NCBI GenBank assembly: GCA_002722845.1
Contig: PBND01000090.1
Location: 1-61,093, forward strand
Direction: 5' to 3'
Source: Myxococcales bacterium
GTDB lineage: Bacteria; Myxococcota; UBA4151
DNA: 61,093 bases
In this document: in pieces, positions 1 through 8,975 of the stretch
Numbering within the stretch: position 1 is the first letter of the stretch
Layout: every line of letters begins with the position of its first letter
Position numbers and translations under genes: made by a program
The notes under the pieces: model-generated
Told to the model about the DNA's origin: nothing
The model's database searches: none
Seen by the model: only the letters and a program-made list of their open reading frames with translations

Positions 1-2
1 AT

Positions 3-1988
3 GCGGTCCTGGTCACAGGGATGATTCCCGGCTGGACGCTGGAGGACCGCGACCGGGCTACGCAATCGCTCATCGCCGCGGAGGTTGCGCCAGTCTTTCT
101 ACAAGACCCCGGGGTCAGCGAGGAGATCCCTGATGGGGCCAAAGTGCTGGTACGCCCGATCCAGTTTCCGGCGGCGGCGGTTCAACTGGGTGAGCGGATC
201 CGAGATTGGTTCGAGGAGCAGTTGTGTCGGCGGGAGCCCAACGCCCGAGAAACACTCAAGGAGCGCCTGAAGCTTGCAGGTCGCCTTGAGTCCACGGGAA
301 TCTACATGGTTGAGGCGCCCCTGGGACGGGGAGAAATCCATCTGCGAGGTGGTCGATTGGTGCAGACTCGCCTCAGCGGGCTCACAGGACCGGAGGCCTT
401 TGCTGTCCTGCTCGCGCTGGACCAGGGGGAATCCTACTTGGAGCCCCGAAAGAACCCGGAGGCCGGGCAGGGCAAAAACCTAAAGTCTTGGGTGGCCGAG
501 GCGGAAACGATCGAACTGCATGTCGCCCAGTTGCTCGATGGCGCCCCCAAGGGTCCGCTGGATGTGGCGCCAGAGCGCCTTTTGAGTCGTCTCTCTCTAC
601 TCAGCGACCAGGTCAGTTGGATCCTCCGGTTGATCGATGGTCAGCGAGACCTTGAAGGGGTGCGTTTGATCGGTGGCCGCCGGGCCCTCGAGGGCTCTCT
701 CAGCTTGCTTGAAGATGGCATCTTGATCATCGCTCAGCCCGAGCCAGAGGCTGAAGACATTCCGCCGGTTGCCGACGAAGCTGCCTTGCCACCGCAAATG
801 GACGAGGATGAGGTCCTCGCAACGCCGGCCGAACCTGAAGTGGAGGAGGTGGAGTCCGATCTGGCCTGGTCCTTGGCGATGGCCCAGGTGCCTGAGAGCG
901 CGGGTCAGGGAGACTGGGAGTCGCTACCGGAGTTACAAGACGACGATGCCGATGCCTTAACCGACCCGATCGAGCCCTTGCTCAGCGACTCAAGCGAGGA
1001 TTCCCTCCTCTTCAGTTTGCCGCCAGCGGTCGACGACGAGTCCGCCGGGTTTGATGGCGAGAGTGGAGCGTGGGCCGTTGATGAACGGGATCTCGTGGAG
1101 TCGGGGCTCCCACCGCCGATCGAGGCGGATGATGAAGCAATCGATGAACTCCCACCGGTTTTCGATCGCGTCGATGACGTGCCAGAATTTCTTGAAACCC
1201 GGGACATGGCGCCGCTCACTGAGGAACTGCCACCAGCCCCGCCGGTCGAACGTAAGGGCCTCGCTCGCCTACGCACGAGCGATGAGATTTTGGCCGACGA
1301 AGAGGCGATGACCTCGGAACGGGAGGTCGCGTCTGAGAAGCGTTGGGATTGGCGGTGGATCGCTGCAGCAGTTGCGCTCTTCGGCCTGTTGGTCACCGCC
1401 ATTTTTATCCGGAACCGACGGATCAAAGGTGAGAAGGGCGGCCTGTTGGCGCCGATCATCCGCACCTTCTCCAGCCCGGAGCCACTCCCCCCCCTCGAAC
1501 CCTTGCAGCGTCCGGAACTGGAGGGCGATGCCAAGAAGCGGAAGGCCGGGGTAAAAACTAAGCGGAGATTGCGGCCCAAGAAGCGCAAGAAGCGCCGTGT
1601 CGGGACGGGCCCCTTTGCAAAATCGATGACCAAGGCTCGGGAGGCAAGAGATCAAGGTGATCTCGATGCGGCCGAGAAAAACTACCGCCGTGCCCTGAAA
1701 ATGCGCGCGAGCAAAAAGAACAAAGCCTTAGCCTACTATGAACTGGGTGAAGCCCTTGAAACGGGCGGTGATACGCCGGCGGCGAAGAAAGCTTACAGCC
1801 GCGCGATTCAGGCCAATGGTAAACTCATTCCCGCCTATAAGGCCCTCGGTTACCTTGAACTCAAGGCCTTTAAGAACAATGATCAGAAGGCTCGAAAGCG
1901 TGCTTTAAAACACCTTGGCGTCGCCAAAAGGTTGTTGGGCAACCGGCCCGACCCAACCCTCGATGACTGGCTTGACCAACTGCAATAA
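3..1988 (+). CDS. DUF4388-like / TPR membrane protein (5' partial)
   Basis: The frame is open to the left edge, and the first ATG (position 21) has no ribosome binding site, so the gene probably begins outside the window. The first residues (VLVTGMIPGW, then a DRDRA-like stretch) resemble the end of a response-regulator receiver domain; this is inference. About residues 80-160 after the ATG resemble a DUF4388/PATAN-type domain (GIYMVEAPLGRGEIHLRGG, then GPEAFAVLLAL). An acidic, proline-rich linker follows (about 240-430), then one membrane segment near 445-463, a Lys/Arg-rich stretch, and C-terminal tetratricopeptide repeats (about 535-620, AEKNYRRALKM and KKAYSRAIQAN). It is probably a membrane-anchored regulatory scaffold; the function is unknown. 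Its stop lies 1 bp from the convergent tsaD stop. Confidence 0.72.
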   Translation, partial: AVLVTGMIPGWTLEDRDRATQSLIAAEVAPVFLQDPGVSEEIPDGAKVLVRPIQFPAAAVQLGERIRDWFEEQLCRREPNARETLKERLKLAGRLESTGIYMVEAPLGRGEIHLRGGRLVQTRLSGLTGPEAFAVLLALDQGESYLEPRKNPEAGQGKNLKSWVAEAETIELHVAQLLDGAPKGPLDVAPERLLSRLSLLSDQVSWILRLIDGQRDLEGVRLIGGRRALEGSLSLLEDGILIIAQPEPEAEDIPPVADEAALPPQMDEDEVLATPAEPEVEEVESDLAWSLAMAQVPESAGQGDWESLPELQDDDADALTDPIEPLLSDSSEDSLLFSLPPAVDDESAGFDGESGAWAVDERDLVESGLPPPIEADDEAIDELPPVFDRVDDVPEFLETRDMAPLTEELPPAPPVERKGLARLRTSDEILADEEAMTSEREVASEKRWDWRWIAAAVALFGLLVTAIFIRNRRIKGEKGGLLAPIIRTFSSPEPLPPLEPLQRPELEGDAKKRKAGVKTKRRLRPKKRKKRRVGTGPFAKSMTKAREARDQGDLDAAEKNYRRALKMRASKKNKALAYYELGEALETGGDTPAAKKAYSRAIQANGKLIPAYKALGYLELKAFKNNDQKARKRALKHLGVAKRLLGNRPDPTLDDWLDQLQ

Positions 1989-1989
1989 A

Positions 1990-3012
1990 CTACGACGGTG
2001 TTAGGGGCCAAAAATCCTGCAGGTCCCAGCGGGCTTGAGCAGGCGCATTCAGCGGGTCTGGTCCCGTACGTTCGAACTGAATCAAGCCAGCCGCTGCGAT
2101 CATTGCCGCGTTGTCTGTGCAGTACTTCCGGGCCGGAATGTAGACCTCAAAACCGTCGTTCTCGAGGGCGGCGACGCCATCTCGAAGCGGTTGGTTTGCA
2201 GCAACACCACCACCGATCAGCACGCGCTTTCTTCCCGTGACTTCCAATGCTTTCCGGAGTTTGGTGAGGAGCACATCGACGATGGCGTCCTGGACCGCAT
2301 AGGCGAGCTCATTGACCGTGGACTCGTCTAAGGGCTGGGGCCGAGACTGAACTTCTGTAAGCAAGGCAGTCTTCAGGCCGCTGAAGCTCATTTCGAGCCC
2401 CCGCTTCAGCATGGGTCGAGGCAGCTTGACGGCCGGCCCCTCGTGCTTCGCCGCTGCGCTCTGAATCGCTGGGCCGCCCGGGTAGCCTAGATTGAGCATG
2501 CGTGCGGCCTTATCAAAACACTCACCGGCCGCATCATCTCGAGTCCCCCCGAGTACCCGCACTTCACCCCAGGCCGTCAGGTCATACAGGAGCGTGTGCC
2601 CGCCACTGGCAACCAGTGCAATGGCCGGTGGCTCCAGCGTGAATTCTGGGTCGACCAGTGGTGCTGCAAGATGTCCAGCGAGATGGTGTACCCCCACAAA
2701 GGGCAAGCCTTGACCAAATGCATAGGCTCGGGCCCAGGTCAGCCCCACGAGAAGGCCACCGATCAGTCCGGGGCCTCGGGTGGCGCACACGAGATCGATC
2801 GAACCCTCCCAGCCCTGGAGGACTTCGGCTGCAACAGCGCGGAGGTATCCAGCATGATCTCGGCTCGCGAGTTCGGGGACCACCCCGCCATAATAACGGT
2901 GAATATCCACTTGGGAGTGGACCGATTCAGCCAAGACTTCGCCCCGCCTGTAGAGTGCGACAGCGGTTTCGTCACAACTCGTCTCAATACCCAGCACAAC
3001 CGGTGATTTCAT
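1990..3012 (-). CDS. tsaD: tRNA N6-adenosine threonylcarbamoyltransferase TsaD
   Basis: Catalyses transfer of the threonylcarbamoyl group to A37 of ANN-decoding tRNAs (t6A synthesis), acting with TsaB and TsaE in bacteria. The 340-aa product has the usual family length. It opens with the ASKHA nucleotide-binding strand (VLGIETSCDETAVAL). The metal-binding HxxxH pair is visible as H110/H114 in HHLAGH. SGGHTLLY, GECFDKAARML, SFSGLKTALL and the C-terminal GGGVAANQPLR and TDNAAMIA motifs are all present. The ATG overlaps the kinase stop by 4 nt (ATGA), so it is the last gene of the leftward lptF-lptG-kinase-tsaD operon. tsaB and tsaE are not in the window. Confidence 0.97.
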   Translation of the reverse strand: MKSPVVLGIETSCDETAVALYRRGEVLAESVHSQVDIHRYYGGVVPELASRDHAGYLRAVAAEVLQGWEGSIDLVCATRGPGLIGGLLVGLTWARAYAFGQGLPFVGVHHLAGHLAAPLVDPEFTLEPPAIALVASGGHTLLYDLTAWGEVRVLGGTRDDAAGECFDKAARMLNLGYPGGPAIQSAAAKHEGPAVKLPRPMLKRGLEMSFSGLKTALLTEVQSRPQPLDESTVNELAYAVQDAIVDVLLTKLRKALEVTGRKRVLIGGGVAANQPLRDGVAALENDGFEVYIPARKYCTDNAAMIAAAGLIQFERTGPDPLNAPAQARWDLQDFWPLTPS

Positions 3013-4808
3013 CGATCTAAGCCCTCAAAGCCATCAACGACTTTTCGCTCGCCCCTTTGCAGTCGTAAGCGGCGTACCTCCTTGTGACCATCGGTCTGCC
3101 GGACCCACTCGATCCGGTGGCTTCCCTCGAGAAGTTTGGAAAGGCGCACGGGTGGGGACTGGAGGGGTTTGTCATCGACCTGAACCTGCCAGCCTTTTGG
3201 CCCATTGACCTCTAAATCAGCGTGGCCGAGCTGGCAGAGCGTCTCAGTTCGTTGTCCGGCCATGACGTCGACTCGTTTCTTCAGAACGACCTCTCGGGAT
3301 CGAAAACTACAGAGGACACTGACTCGTCCCGCTCGCAGTTGCTTTTCAATTGGGGTCGAGCCGATGAGCTCCGCGTTGATTCGGACCTCGGCCTGTCCGG
3401 TGGAGGCCCGAACGATGAGCGTACCTTGGCCACTCTGCACCGTCGCCACCTCACTGCGATCTTCGGAGAACGAGAAGTAGAGTGCGAGCAGTGCGGCGAC
3501 CGCTAAGAGGGCCAGGCCCGCGGTGGCCGGCGAGAATGAAGAGGGGCTGAGGTTGTAGTGGGAGCCGGTGACATGATGAGAACCCCGGTGATGGGTGGCC
3601 GGCCGTCGCGGTGGCGGGATCACATCAACAGCAGCGGGTGTGAGCACGGTCGCCTGCTCTTCGGGGACCGAGATTTCGGTCTGGTCTTGGGCCAGCGGAG
3701 CCGAACTGGAACTGGTCCGCCAGTTGGCGGTAGGCTGGTCCGGAATCGCCCCCTCGAGAATCGTGGCACTGTCTTCGAGTAATTCGTCCTCGACCTGTTC
3801 CAAGGGGGGCACGGGCGGGCGGATTCCGGTGACCGTCGCCTCTTGCTCAGCATCGATCAAGCGCTGGATTCGTAGTCGTACTGCGTCCTTCCCTGCGGGA
3901 AAGAGGCTCTCCATGAGCCGGGCGATATCAGCTTCTTTGGCTGGATATTTGCTCAGGTAGCGATCTTCGAGGACGTCGGCGACGGAGCCATGACTGGGGA
4001 AACGGGCAGCCGGCGCCTTTCGGAGTCCGCGCAGGGCGACCTCTTCGAGTACACCGGGGACTGTGGGATCGATGCGGCTTGGTGGTACCGGGTCTTCTGA
4101 AAGAATCAGCTTGAGGAGTTCAACCTCGTTGGGGGCGACAAATGGCTTTCTTCCGGTGAGGAGAATGTAATGTAGGACGCTCAAGCTGAACTGATCACTA
4201 CGGTGGTCTAGCGTCTCGCCCCGGACCTGCTCTGGACTCATGTAGCTGTATTTGCCTTTGAGTTGGCCCGCCCGGGTGTTGCTTGGGCGATGGGTCTGTT
4301 TTGCAATCCCGAAATCGATCAGTTTGACCTGCCCGTCGTAGGTAAGCAGGACATTTTCCGGACTGACGTCCCGGTGAATGACTCGAATGGGTTGTCCTTC
4401 GGCGTCAACAGCCGTCCAGCCGCGCTCCAAGGCCCTTGACACGGCAGCGATGACTCGGGCGACGACGGGGAAAGAAATGGCCTGAGACCGACGCCTCGCC
4501 GCACTAACGATTTGGATTAAATTGCGTCCATCGAGAAATTCCATCGCAAGAGCTTGCCCATCGGCCGACTCAACCCGCTCGATCACGCGGACCACGTTGG
4601 GATGGGTCAGGAGGCGACCCATTGCCTCTTCCCGCGTAAACATTTCTCGGTAGTCGGGATTCGCAAGGAGGTGCGGAAGCATCACCTTCAGGGCGACCGG
4701 CGTCGCCGTCGCGTCGGCCAGGTGCCTGGCGAGGTAGACCGATGCCATGCCACCATTGGCCAACTTGCCCATGATTCGGTACTCGCCAAATGTCTCGCCG
4801 GCGAACAT
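3009..4808 (-). CDS. Membrane Ser/Thr protein kinase with PEGA domain
   Basis: A Hanks-type kinase of about 599 aa. The N-terminal kinase domain (about 8-275) has the Gly loop GKLANGGMASVY, lysine K41 (VALK), HRDVSPEN with catalytic D147, DFG with D165, and MSPEQ in the activation segment. A linker follows, then one membrane segment near 430-450 (LALLAVAALLALYF), then a PEGA domain (GTLIVRASTGQAEVRINAE onward) outside the membrane. A longer reading starting at 4877 exists, but the ATG at 4808 is preferred: it forms TGATG with the lptG stop and begins directly at the kinase fold. Myxobacteria encode many such kinases; substrates are unknown. It is co-transcribed with lptF/lptG upstream and tsaD downstream. 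Confidence 0.93.
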   Translation of the reverse strand: MFAGETFGEYRIMGKLANGGMASVYLARHLADATATPVALKVMLPHLLANPDYREMFTREEAMGRLLTHPNVVRVIERVESADGQALAMEFLDGRNLIQIVSAARRRSQAISFPVVARVIAAVSRALERGWTAVDAEGQPIRVIHRDVSPENVLLTYDGQVKLIDFGIAKQTHRPSNTRAGQLKGKYSYMSPEQVRGETLDHRSDQFSLSVLHYILLTGRKPFVAPNEVELLKLILSEDPVPPSRIDPTVPGVLEEVALRGLRKAPAARFPSHGSVADVLEDRYLSKYPAKEADIARLMESLFPAGKDAVRLRIQRLIDAEQEATVTGIRPPVPPLEQVEDELLEDSATILEGAIPDQPTANWRTSSSSAPLAQDQTEISVPEEQATVLTPAAVDVIPPPRRPATHHRGSHHVTGSHYNLSPSSFSPATAGLALLAVAALLALYFSFSEDRSEVATVQSGQGTLIVRASTGQAEVRINAELIGSTPIEKQLRAGRVSVLCSFRSREVVLKKRVDVMAGQRTETLCQLGHADLEVNGPKGWQVQVDDKPLQSPPVRLSKLLEGSHRIEWVRQTDGHKEVRRLRLQRGERKVVDGFEGLDR

Positions 4809-5881
4809 CAGCGGGCCCGTCCGAGTCGGGCCGAAGCCCAACTCGCAAATATGGCAATAAGAAAGATCGGCAGCCAAGCAGCGATGGCTTCTCTGCCCCG
4901 GGGAATGATCAAGCCCAAGGCCGCGCCGAAAAATGCGAAGGCCTCATAAAATGCAGCACACATGGCGGAGCGGGCGAGGATGAGATTGAAACCACTACCG
5001 GTGGGGACTCGGGCGCCGATCATCGCGGCAGTGAGCATGGTTAAAAGGAGCAAGAGGACGCTCGAGGGGCGCCGCCAGGCCTCGTAGTTGTAGGCCCGGG
5101 GGTCACTACCTGCCAATTTCGCTCGGTGGGCCACTTCGCTGAGTTCGTCGCTGCCGAACTCCTCGGGAAAGCCAAGGGCGTGACTCACGCTCATTCCTGT
5201 ATCTAAAAAGGGCAATGTTCCATTGGAGCGAACCCGCTGGATCAGCTTTCCTTTGCGATAGTGAGAATGGGTGATCTCCGGCGCGATCCAGTCGCGGCCG
5301 ATTCGTTCTGCAGTGGGTGCGAAAACAAGGCCGAGAACTTCGCCCCGTCGCAGTCGAACGCCTTCGACGTCCCGAATCCGCGTGGGACCTTCCGGTTTGA
5401 AGCGGACGAGCCATGGGGGCTCGAGCAAGAGCCCGGTCGGCTGGTGCAGGTTCCAGTAGTGGATACCGCCAATCCGAAACTTTTCGAAGAGGATCTCGTT
5501 CTGCTGTTTGTGCATACGGGGGATCGCGTCGGTTCCGGCCCAGCCCCAAAAAATGGCTACTGGGCTGAGGAGGAGGGTGACGAGGAGCGCAGGCGCATGA
5601 ATCTCCGCGCCGAGGGCAGCCGATGCTTGGAGGTAGCGTCGACTGGCCCAGGTGCCAAGTGTCAGGCCCGCGGCAAGGACCATCGCCACTGGGGTGAGTC
5701 GATGGAGGAAGACCGGGAGGCGATAACTGTAGAGATCGAAGATGACGGCCCCGTCGACTTCAACCATATGGCGTCCCATCTCGGCTGCATCCACCACGAG
5801 CCAACCGGAGATTAAAATCAGGAGCGTGACCGTGAGGACTCTCGTTAGGTGGCTCGCCAGCGGGATCATCAAGTGCGTCAT
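4808..5881 (-). CDS. lptG: LPS export ABC transporter permease (LptG-like)
   Basis: A 357-aa YjgP/YjgQ-family protein, the usual length. In the Lpt system LptF and LptG form the inner-membrane channel that, with the ATPase LptB, extracts lipopolysaccharide and passes it to LptC. Membrane segments are visible at the N-terminus (LTVTLLILISGWLVV), near residue 55-75, near 95-120 (LLVTLLLSPVAIFWG), and three at the C-terminus (VLLLLLTMLTAAMIGA onward). The middle is a periplasmic beta-jellyroll-like region. It overlaps the upstream paralogue by 4 nt. The F/G assignment rests on gene order, because lptF usually precedes lptG; the two are hard to tell apart by eye. Confidence 0.85.
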   Translation of the reverse strand: MTHLMIPLASHLTRVLTVTLLILISGWLVVDAAEMGRHMVEVDGAVIFDLYSYRLPVFLHRLTPVAMVLAAGLTLGTWASRRYLQASAALGAEIHAPALLVTLLLSPVAIFWGWAGTDAIPRMHKQQNEILFEKFRIGGIHYWNLHQPTGLLLEPPWLVRFKPEGPTRIRDVEGVRLRRGEVLGLVFAPTAERIGRDWIAPEITHSHYRKGKLIQRVRSNGTLPFLDTGMSVSHALGFPEEFGSDELSEVAHRAKLAGSDPRAYNYEAWRRPSSVLLLLLTMLTAAMIGARVPTGSGFNLILARSAMCAAFYEAFAFFGAALGLIIPRGREAIAAWLPIFLIAIFASWASARLGRAR

Positions 5882-6939
5882 CCTTGGACACCTCGACGGT
5901 CTTCAGCACGGAGCGCTAGAAGAATGGGTATCAGGGCGATCAAGGGGGCCAAGCCCGCCACCAGCGGGGCTGGCCACCCTGCAAGGGTTAAGGACTCGCT
6001 AGCCAGGTGCACCCCGATCACCAAGACCGTGGCAGCTAGACCACAGAGGATACGGGCCCTTGGCGGTGCGAGAAGGGCACAGGCAATACTAAAGACGGGC
6101 AGTATTAAGGTGAACAAGGGCGCCAAAAGCCGCGTCCATCCGAGGTGTTGGCGCCGTCGGCCCTCCCGGTCCGTACTCGGACTTTTAATCAACTGGGCGA
6201 GGGAGAGGCGTTCCCGATCGGCAAAGAAACTCATGTTTCGAATGATATTGCGACTGACGGGCAGCCGAACATGGACCTCTCGCGCCGTGGAGCGGACCGG
6301 GCCTTGATTGGTACTTTGCCAGAGTTCGGCTTCGGCCAAGTAGAGACCAAGGGCCTGGGTCCCTAATCCTTCCAGCCGCCCATCTCGACCGGCGAGCACG
6401 TTCTCTTCAAACAAGACCGTGAGATGGTCGAAATCCCCTCGCTGGTTTCGAGGTCCAGCGTAGAAGGAAAGCTCATCGGTCATCGGCACCACTTGGCCCG
6501 GCTGAATACGTTCGATGACGGACTCCTGAGCCAGGGTAAGGGCGTGCCGAGGAAAAGCCTTGGCTGCTTCTGCTTCGAGGAGCCAGGCGAAGGGGATGAT
6601 CAAGAGTGCACCGCCAAGACCTGTCAGCCAACCGGCCCGCAGCCAGACTCGGGTCGCTGGCATGCCGAGGGCTCGAATGGCGTCGCCCAAGGAACGCCGC
6701 TCCAAGCGGTCGACGGTGAGGAATGCGCCCAGAGGAAGAGAGAAGGGAAGGGCCATGGCCAGAATCCGCGGCAGGGTGTCGAGAAGGACGCTGAGGAAGC
6801 CGAGCGGATCGCTCATGCCGGCGAGGACGAGGGGACCGAGACGCAACAACTGACTGCTCAGGACGGTGACGAACAGCAGGGCGAAGCTGAGTAATGCGTT
6901 GGCGGCCATTTGCCGAGCTAGGGTCCAGACGAGTAGCAA
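5878..6939 (-). CDS. lptF: LPS export ABC transporter permease (LptF-like)
   Basis: A 353-aa YjgP/YjgQ-family permease, first gene of the leftward operon. It has N-terminal membrane segments (LLSFALLFVTVLSSQLL and ILAMALPFSLPLGAFL), the family's cytoplasmic coupling region (DRLERRSLGDAIRALGMPA), a periplasmic domain (FYAGPRNQRGDFDHLTVLFEE region), and three C-terminal segments ending with charged residues. The start is TTG, placed 4 nt after a strong GGAGG (minus strand GGGAGGTGGTTTG). It pairs with the downstream LptG-like gene as the two channel subunits for lipopolysaccharide export. It is divergent from the GltJ-like gene across about 110 bp. Confidence 0.87.
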   Translation of the reverse strand: MLLVWTLARQMAANALLSFALLFVTVLSSQLLRLGPLVLAGMSDPLGFLSVLLDTLPRILAMALPFSLPLGAFLTVDRLERRSLGDAIRALGMPATRVWLRAGWLTGLGGALLIIPFAWLLEAEAAKAFPRHALTLAQESVIERIQPGQVVPMTDELSFYAGPRNQRGDFDHLTVLFEENVLAGRDGRLEGLGTQALGLYLAEAELWQSTNQGPVRSTAREVHVRLPVSRNIIRNMSFFADRERLSLAQLIKSPSTDREGRRRQHLGWTRLLAPLFTLILPVFSIACALLAPPRARILCGLAATVLVIGVHLASESLTLAGWPAPLVAGLAPLIALIPILLALRAEDRRGVQG

Positions 6940-6993
6940 ACCACCTCCCTAAGGCCTGATGTCCCCTAAAACATCCTTACAGGACAAACCCTT

Positions 6994-7022
6994 TTGTTTG
7001 TTCCGTCCATCTCCTCTATAAG
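6994..7022 (+). promoter_or_regulatory. Sigma-70-like promoter of the gltJ/BMC operon
   Basis: A TTGTTT -35 element (6994-6999) and a TATAAG -10 element (7017-7022) are separated by exactly 17 bp. Transcription would start near 7029-7030, about 20 nt before the GTG at 7051. This supports that GTG over the in-frame TTG at 6994, which lies inside the promoter itself. Confidence 0.6.
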
Positions 7023-7030
7023 ATGGACGG
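7003..7030. promoter_or_regulatory. Perfect 10-bp inverted repeat over the -10 box (candidate operator)
   Basis: CCGTCCATCT (7003-7012) and its exact reverse complement AGATGGACGG (7021-7030) flank an 8-bp spacer that contains most of the -10 box and ends at the predicted start of transcription. A dimeric regulator bound here would block the promoter. The repeat lies in the divergent region shared with lptF, so it may affect both operons. Confidence 0.55.
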
Positions 7031-7050
7031 ATGACTGGGGTGCACGCCAC

Positions 7051-8970
7051 GTGAAGTTTCGCTGCGAGCACTGCGGCGCAAAATACAGCATCTCCGACGA
7101 TACAGTTCGGGGGCGGATCCTCAAAATCCGTTGCCGGGCCTGTCAGGAGATCATGGTCGTCCGTGACCCGGCCCGGTCGATGGGCTCGATGGACAGCATC
7201 TCTGCCCACGATCTCCGGGCCTTTCTCTCTCGTAACTCGTCGGGGGCTGATGAAAGTCCCGTCCCTAAGAAGTGGTACCTGGCTCGGGAGGGGCAGCGTT
7301 ACGGCCCTATGGGGGAGTCGGAGGTTGCCCAGGCCTTGCGCGAGGGGCGTTTTCGTCCGACGGATCACGCCTGGCACGCGGGCATGGGGGATTGGCGCCC
7401 CGTTCGAGATCTGCCCGAACTCGCCGTCTTCGTCGACGAGGCCGGTCAAGGTAGTCAGGCCCAGGTCGAGTCTTCGGGGCCCATCGATCCCGATGCAACC
7501 ACCTATGATGGGCCACCGGACCAACGGGCAGCAGAGGCTTCATCCCCGGCTCCCCGTCGGCGTGAATCCCGTGGCGAGGCTTCCTCGTCTGCGCCCGTTC
7601 AAGAGCCAGGGGTCAGTGGTGTGCAGCCGGTGGTCGAGGCGCAACCGTCCGCAACGGGGCCATCGACACCGTTCGGTGGGCACGCTGAACAGGAGCCCAG
7701 CCCTGCCGTCGCATCGGACCATGTCGACCTGAGTGAGTCGACGAGCAACACGATCGGTGAAGAAACCCGGATGTTTTTGCTGGCCAGTGGTCTTGAGCAG
7801 GGCAAGCGTCGTCGTCTTATTATTCTTCTGACCCTGGTCCTGATGATCTTTGGCTACGTGGGGAGTGTGACGCTGGGCTGGTTGCCTTCGCCCTTTGGCC
7901 AAGGAGGCATGACCGTGGAGAGCGTCAACAAACTTGGCCGGCGCAGCTTCGTTCGCCTATTGGTTCTTGGCGATGCGGCCGGGGCGAGTCTACGGGAGAG
8001 GATGGTGGTTGGGGCCGGTATTTCAGAACGCCTGGCCTGGGCCCCACTCTTTGAGGAGCAAAACTACCTCGTCGATCTCAAGGCGATCCCCGGCGACTTG
8101 GTTCAGGTGCGCATTGGAACGGCGAATTTCCGAGGCTGTGAAAGTTTAGCTCCGGCGGGAGCGGATGCCGGAGCGACCATGGCGGATGACTTTGACTGCC
8201 CCCAGGGTCACCCCACATTCAAGCCTTTCAGTTCCTCGGCGCTCGCCGAGATCGCCATGGCCGACATCATTAAGTTGCCGGTCGTCGACACGATTCGAAC
8301 GACCTATGGAGACCCGGCCCAGCCGGCGAAAGTGCTCGCATACCGCAAGGGCACATCGATTGCTGCGGAAGACCACCAGGCCCTGATGCAGTTCCTTTCG
8401 GGAGAGCATCTGATTCAGGCTGAGATGGATGCGATCGAGGAGGAGGAACGGGCGGCGGAGGCCCAGCAGAAAGCGGCCTCGAAGCGGCGTCGGAAATCCG
8501 CAAAGACGAAGAAGCGCAAGGTGGATGAAGACCCAGCTGTTCGACGGGAGCGGGAACTTCGTCAAAAAGCGAAGGTGAGTGACTCCGATCTACGTCGCAT
8601 GGCAACCTTGCAAGAGGCCCTCGGGACCGTCCGTATTCCACTGGCGAAGGTCCGACTGACACCGCAACCGGGAAGAAAGTCCGAACTCGATGCGGAGGAC
8701 ATCAATCGGGTCTTCAAGCGAGGGATCAAAGCCCTCAACAACTGCGCCTCCCGGGCCATGACACGACAAGAGGCCCTGCACGGTGAGTTGAAGCTTGAAT
8801 TGACCGTCCAGCCCACGGGGCGGGTCAGTTCGGTCTCGGCATTAACGCCAGTGTACGAAGGCCTGCCGGTGACGAAATGTATCATCAATCGGGCTCAGCG
8901 TTGGCGTTTCCCCACTTTCCCCGGTGATCCCGCCGTGTTTATCATCCCGTTGAAGTTACCTAGGAGATAA
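7051..8970 (+). CDS. gltJ: GltJ/AgmX-like gliding-motility protein (zinc ribbon, GYF, TonB-C)
   Basis: A 639-aa protein with the domain order of Myxococcus GltJ (AgmX). First is an N-terminal MJ0042-type zinc ribbon with C5, C8, C28 and C31. A GYF_2 domain follows at about 75-125 (WYLAREGQRYGPM, AWHAGMGDWRPV). Then come a proline-rich linker, one membrane helix at about 255-279 (IILLTLVLMIFGYVG) and a periplasmic part with a Lys-rich coiled region. The C-terminus is the TonB-like AgmX domain (about 545-639, ending AQRWRFPTFPGDPAVFIIP). In Myxococcus the zinc ribbon and GYF domains contact the MglA-GTP polarity system and the C-terminus reaches the envelope machinery. GTG 7051 is chosen because it begins the zinc ribbon and fits the promoter. 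The other glt genes are absent here, so a non-motility role is possible. Confidence 0.72.
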   Translation: MKFRCEHCGAKYSISDDTVRGRILKIRCRACQEIMVVRDPARSMGSMDSISAHDLRAFLSRNSSGADESPVPKKWYLAREGQRYGPMGESEVAQALREGRFRPTDHAWHAGMGDWRPVRDLPELAVFVDEAGQGSQAQVESSGPIDPDATTYDGPPDQRAAEASSPAPRRRESRGEASSSAPVQEPGVSGVQPVVEAQPSATGPSTPFGGHAEQEPSPAVASDHVDLSESTSNTIGEETRMFLLASGLEQGKRRRLIILLTLVLMIFGYVGSVTLGWLPSPFGQGGMTVESVNKLGRRSFVRLLVLGDAAGASLRERMVVGAGISERLAWAPLFEEQNYLVDLKAIPGDLVQVRIGTANFRGCESLAPAGADAGATMADDFDCPQGHPTFKPFSSSALAEIAMADIIKLPVVDTIRTTYGDPAQPAKVLAYRKGTSIAAEDHQALMQFLSGEHLIQAEMDAIEEEERAAEAQQKAASKRRRKSAKTKKRKVDEDPAVRRERELRQKAKVSDSDLRRMATLQEALGTVRIPLAKVRLTPQPGRKSELDAEDINRVFKRGIKALNNCASRAMTRQEALHGELKLELTVQPTGRVSSVSALTPVYEGLPVTKCIINRAQRWRFPTFPGDPAVFIIPLKLPRR

Positions 8971-8975
8971 CCTGC

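Noticed and set aside
3009..4808. Kinase next to tsaD as a Bud32-type partner of Kae1
   Set aside because: The protein is a long Hanks-type membrane kinase with a PEGA domain, not the small Bud32/PRPK fold. Bacteria use TsaB and TsaE instead.
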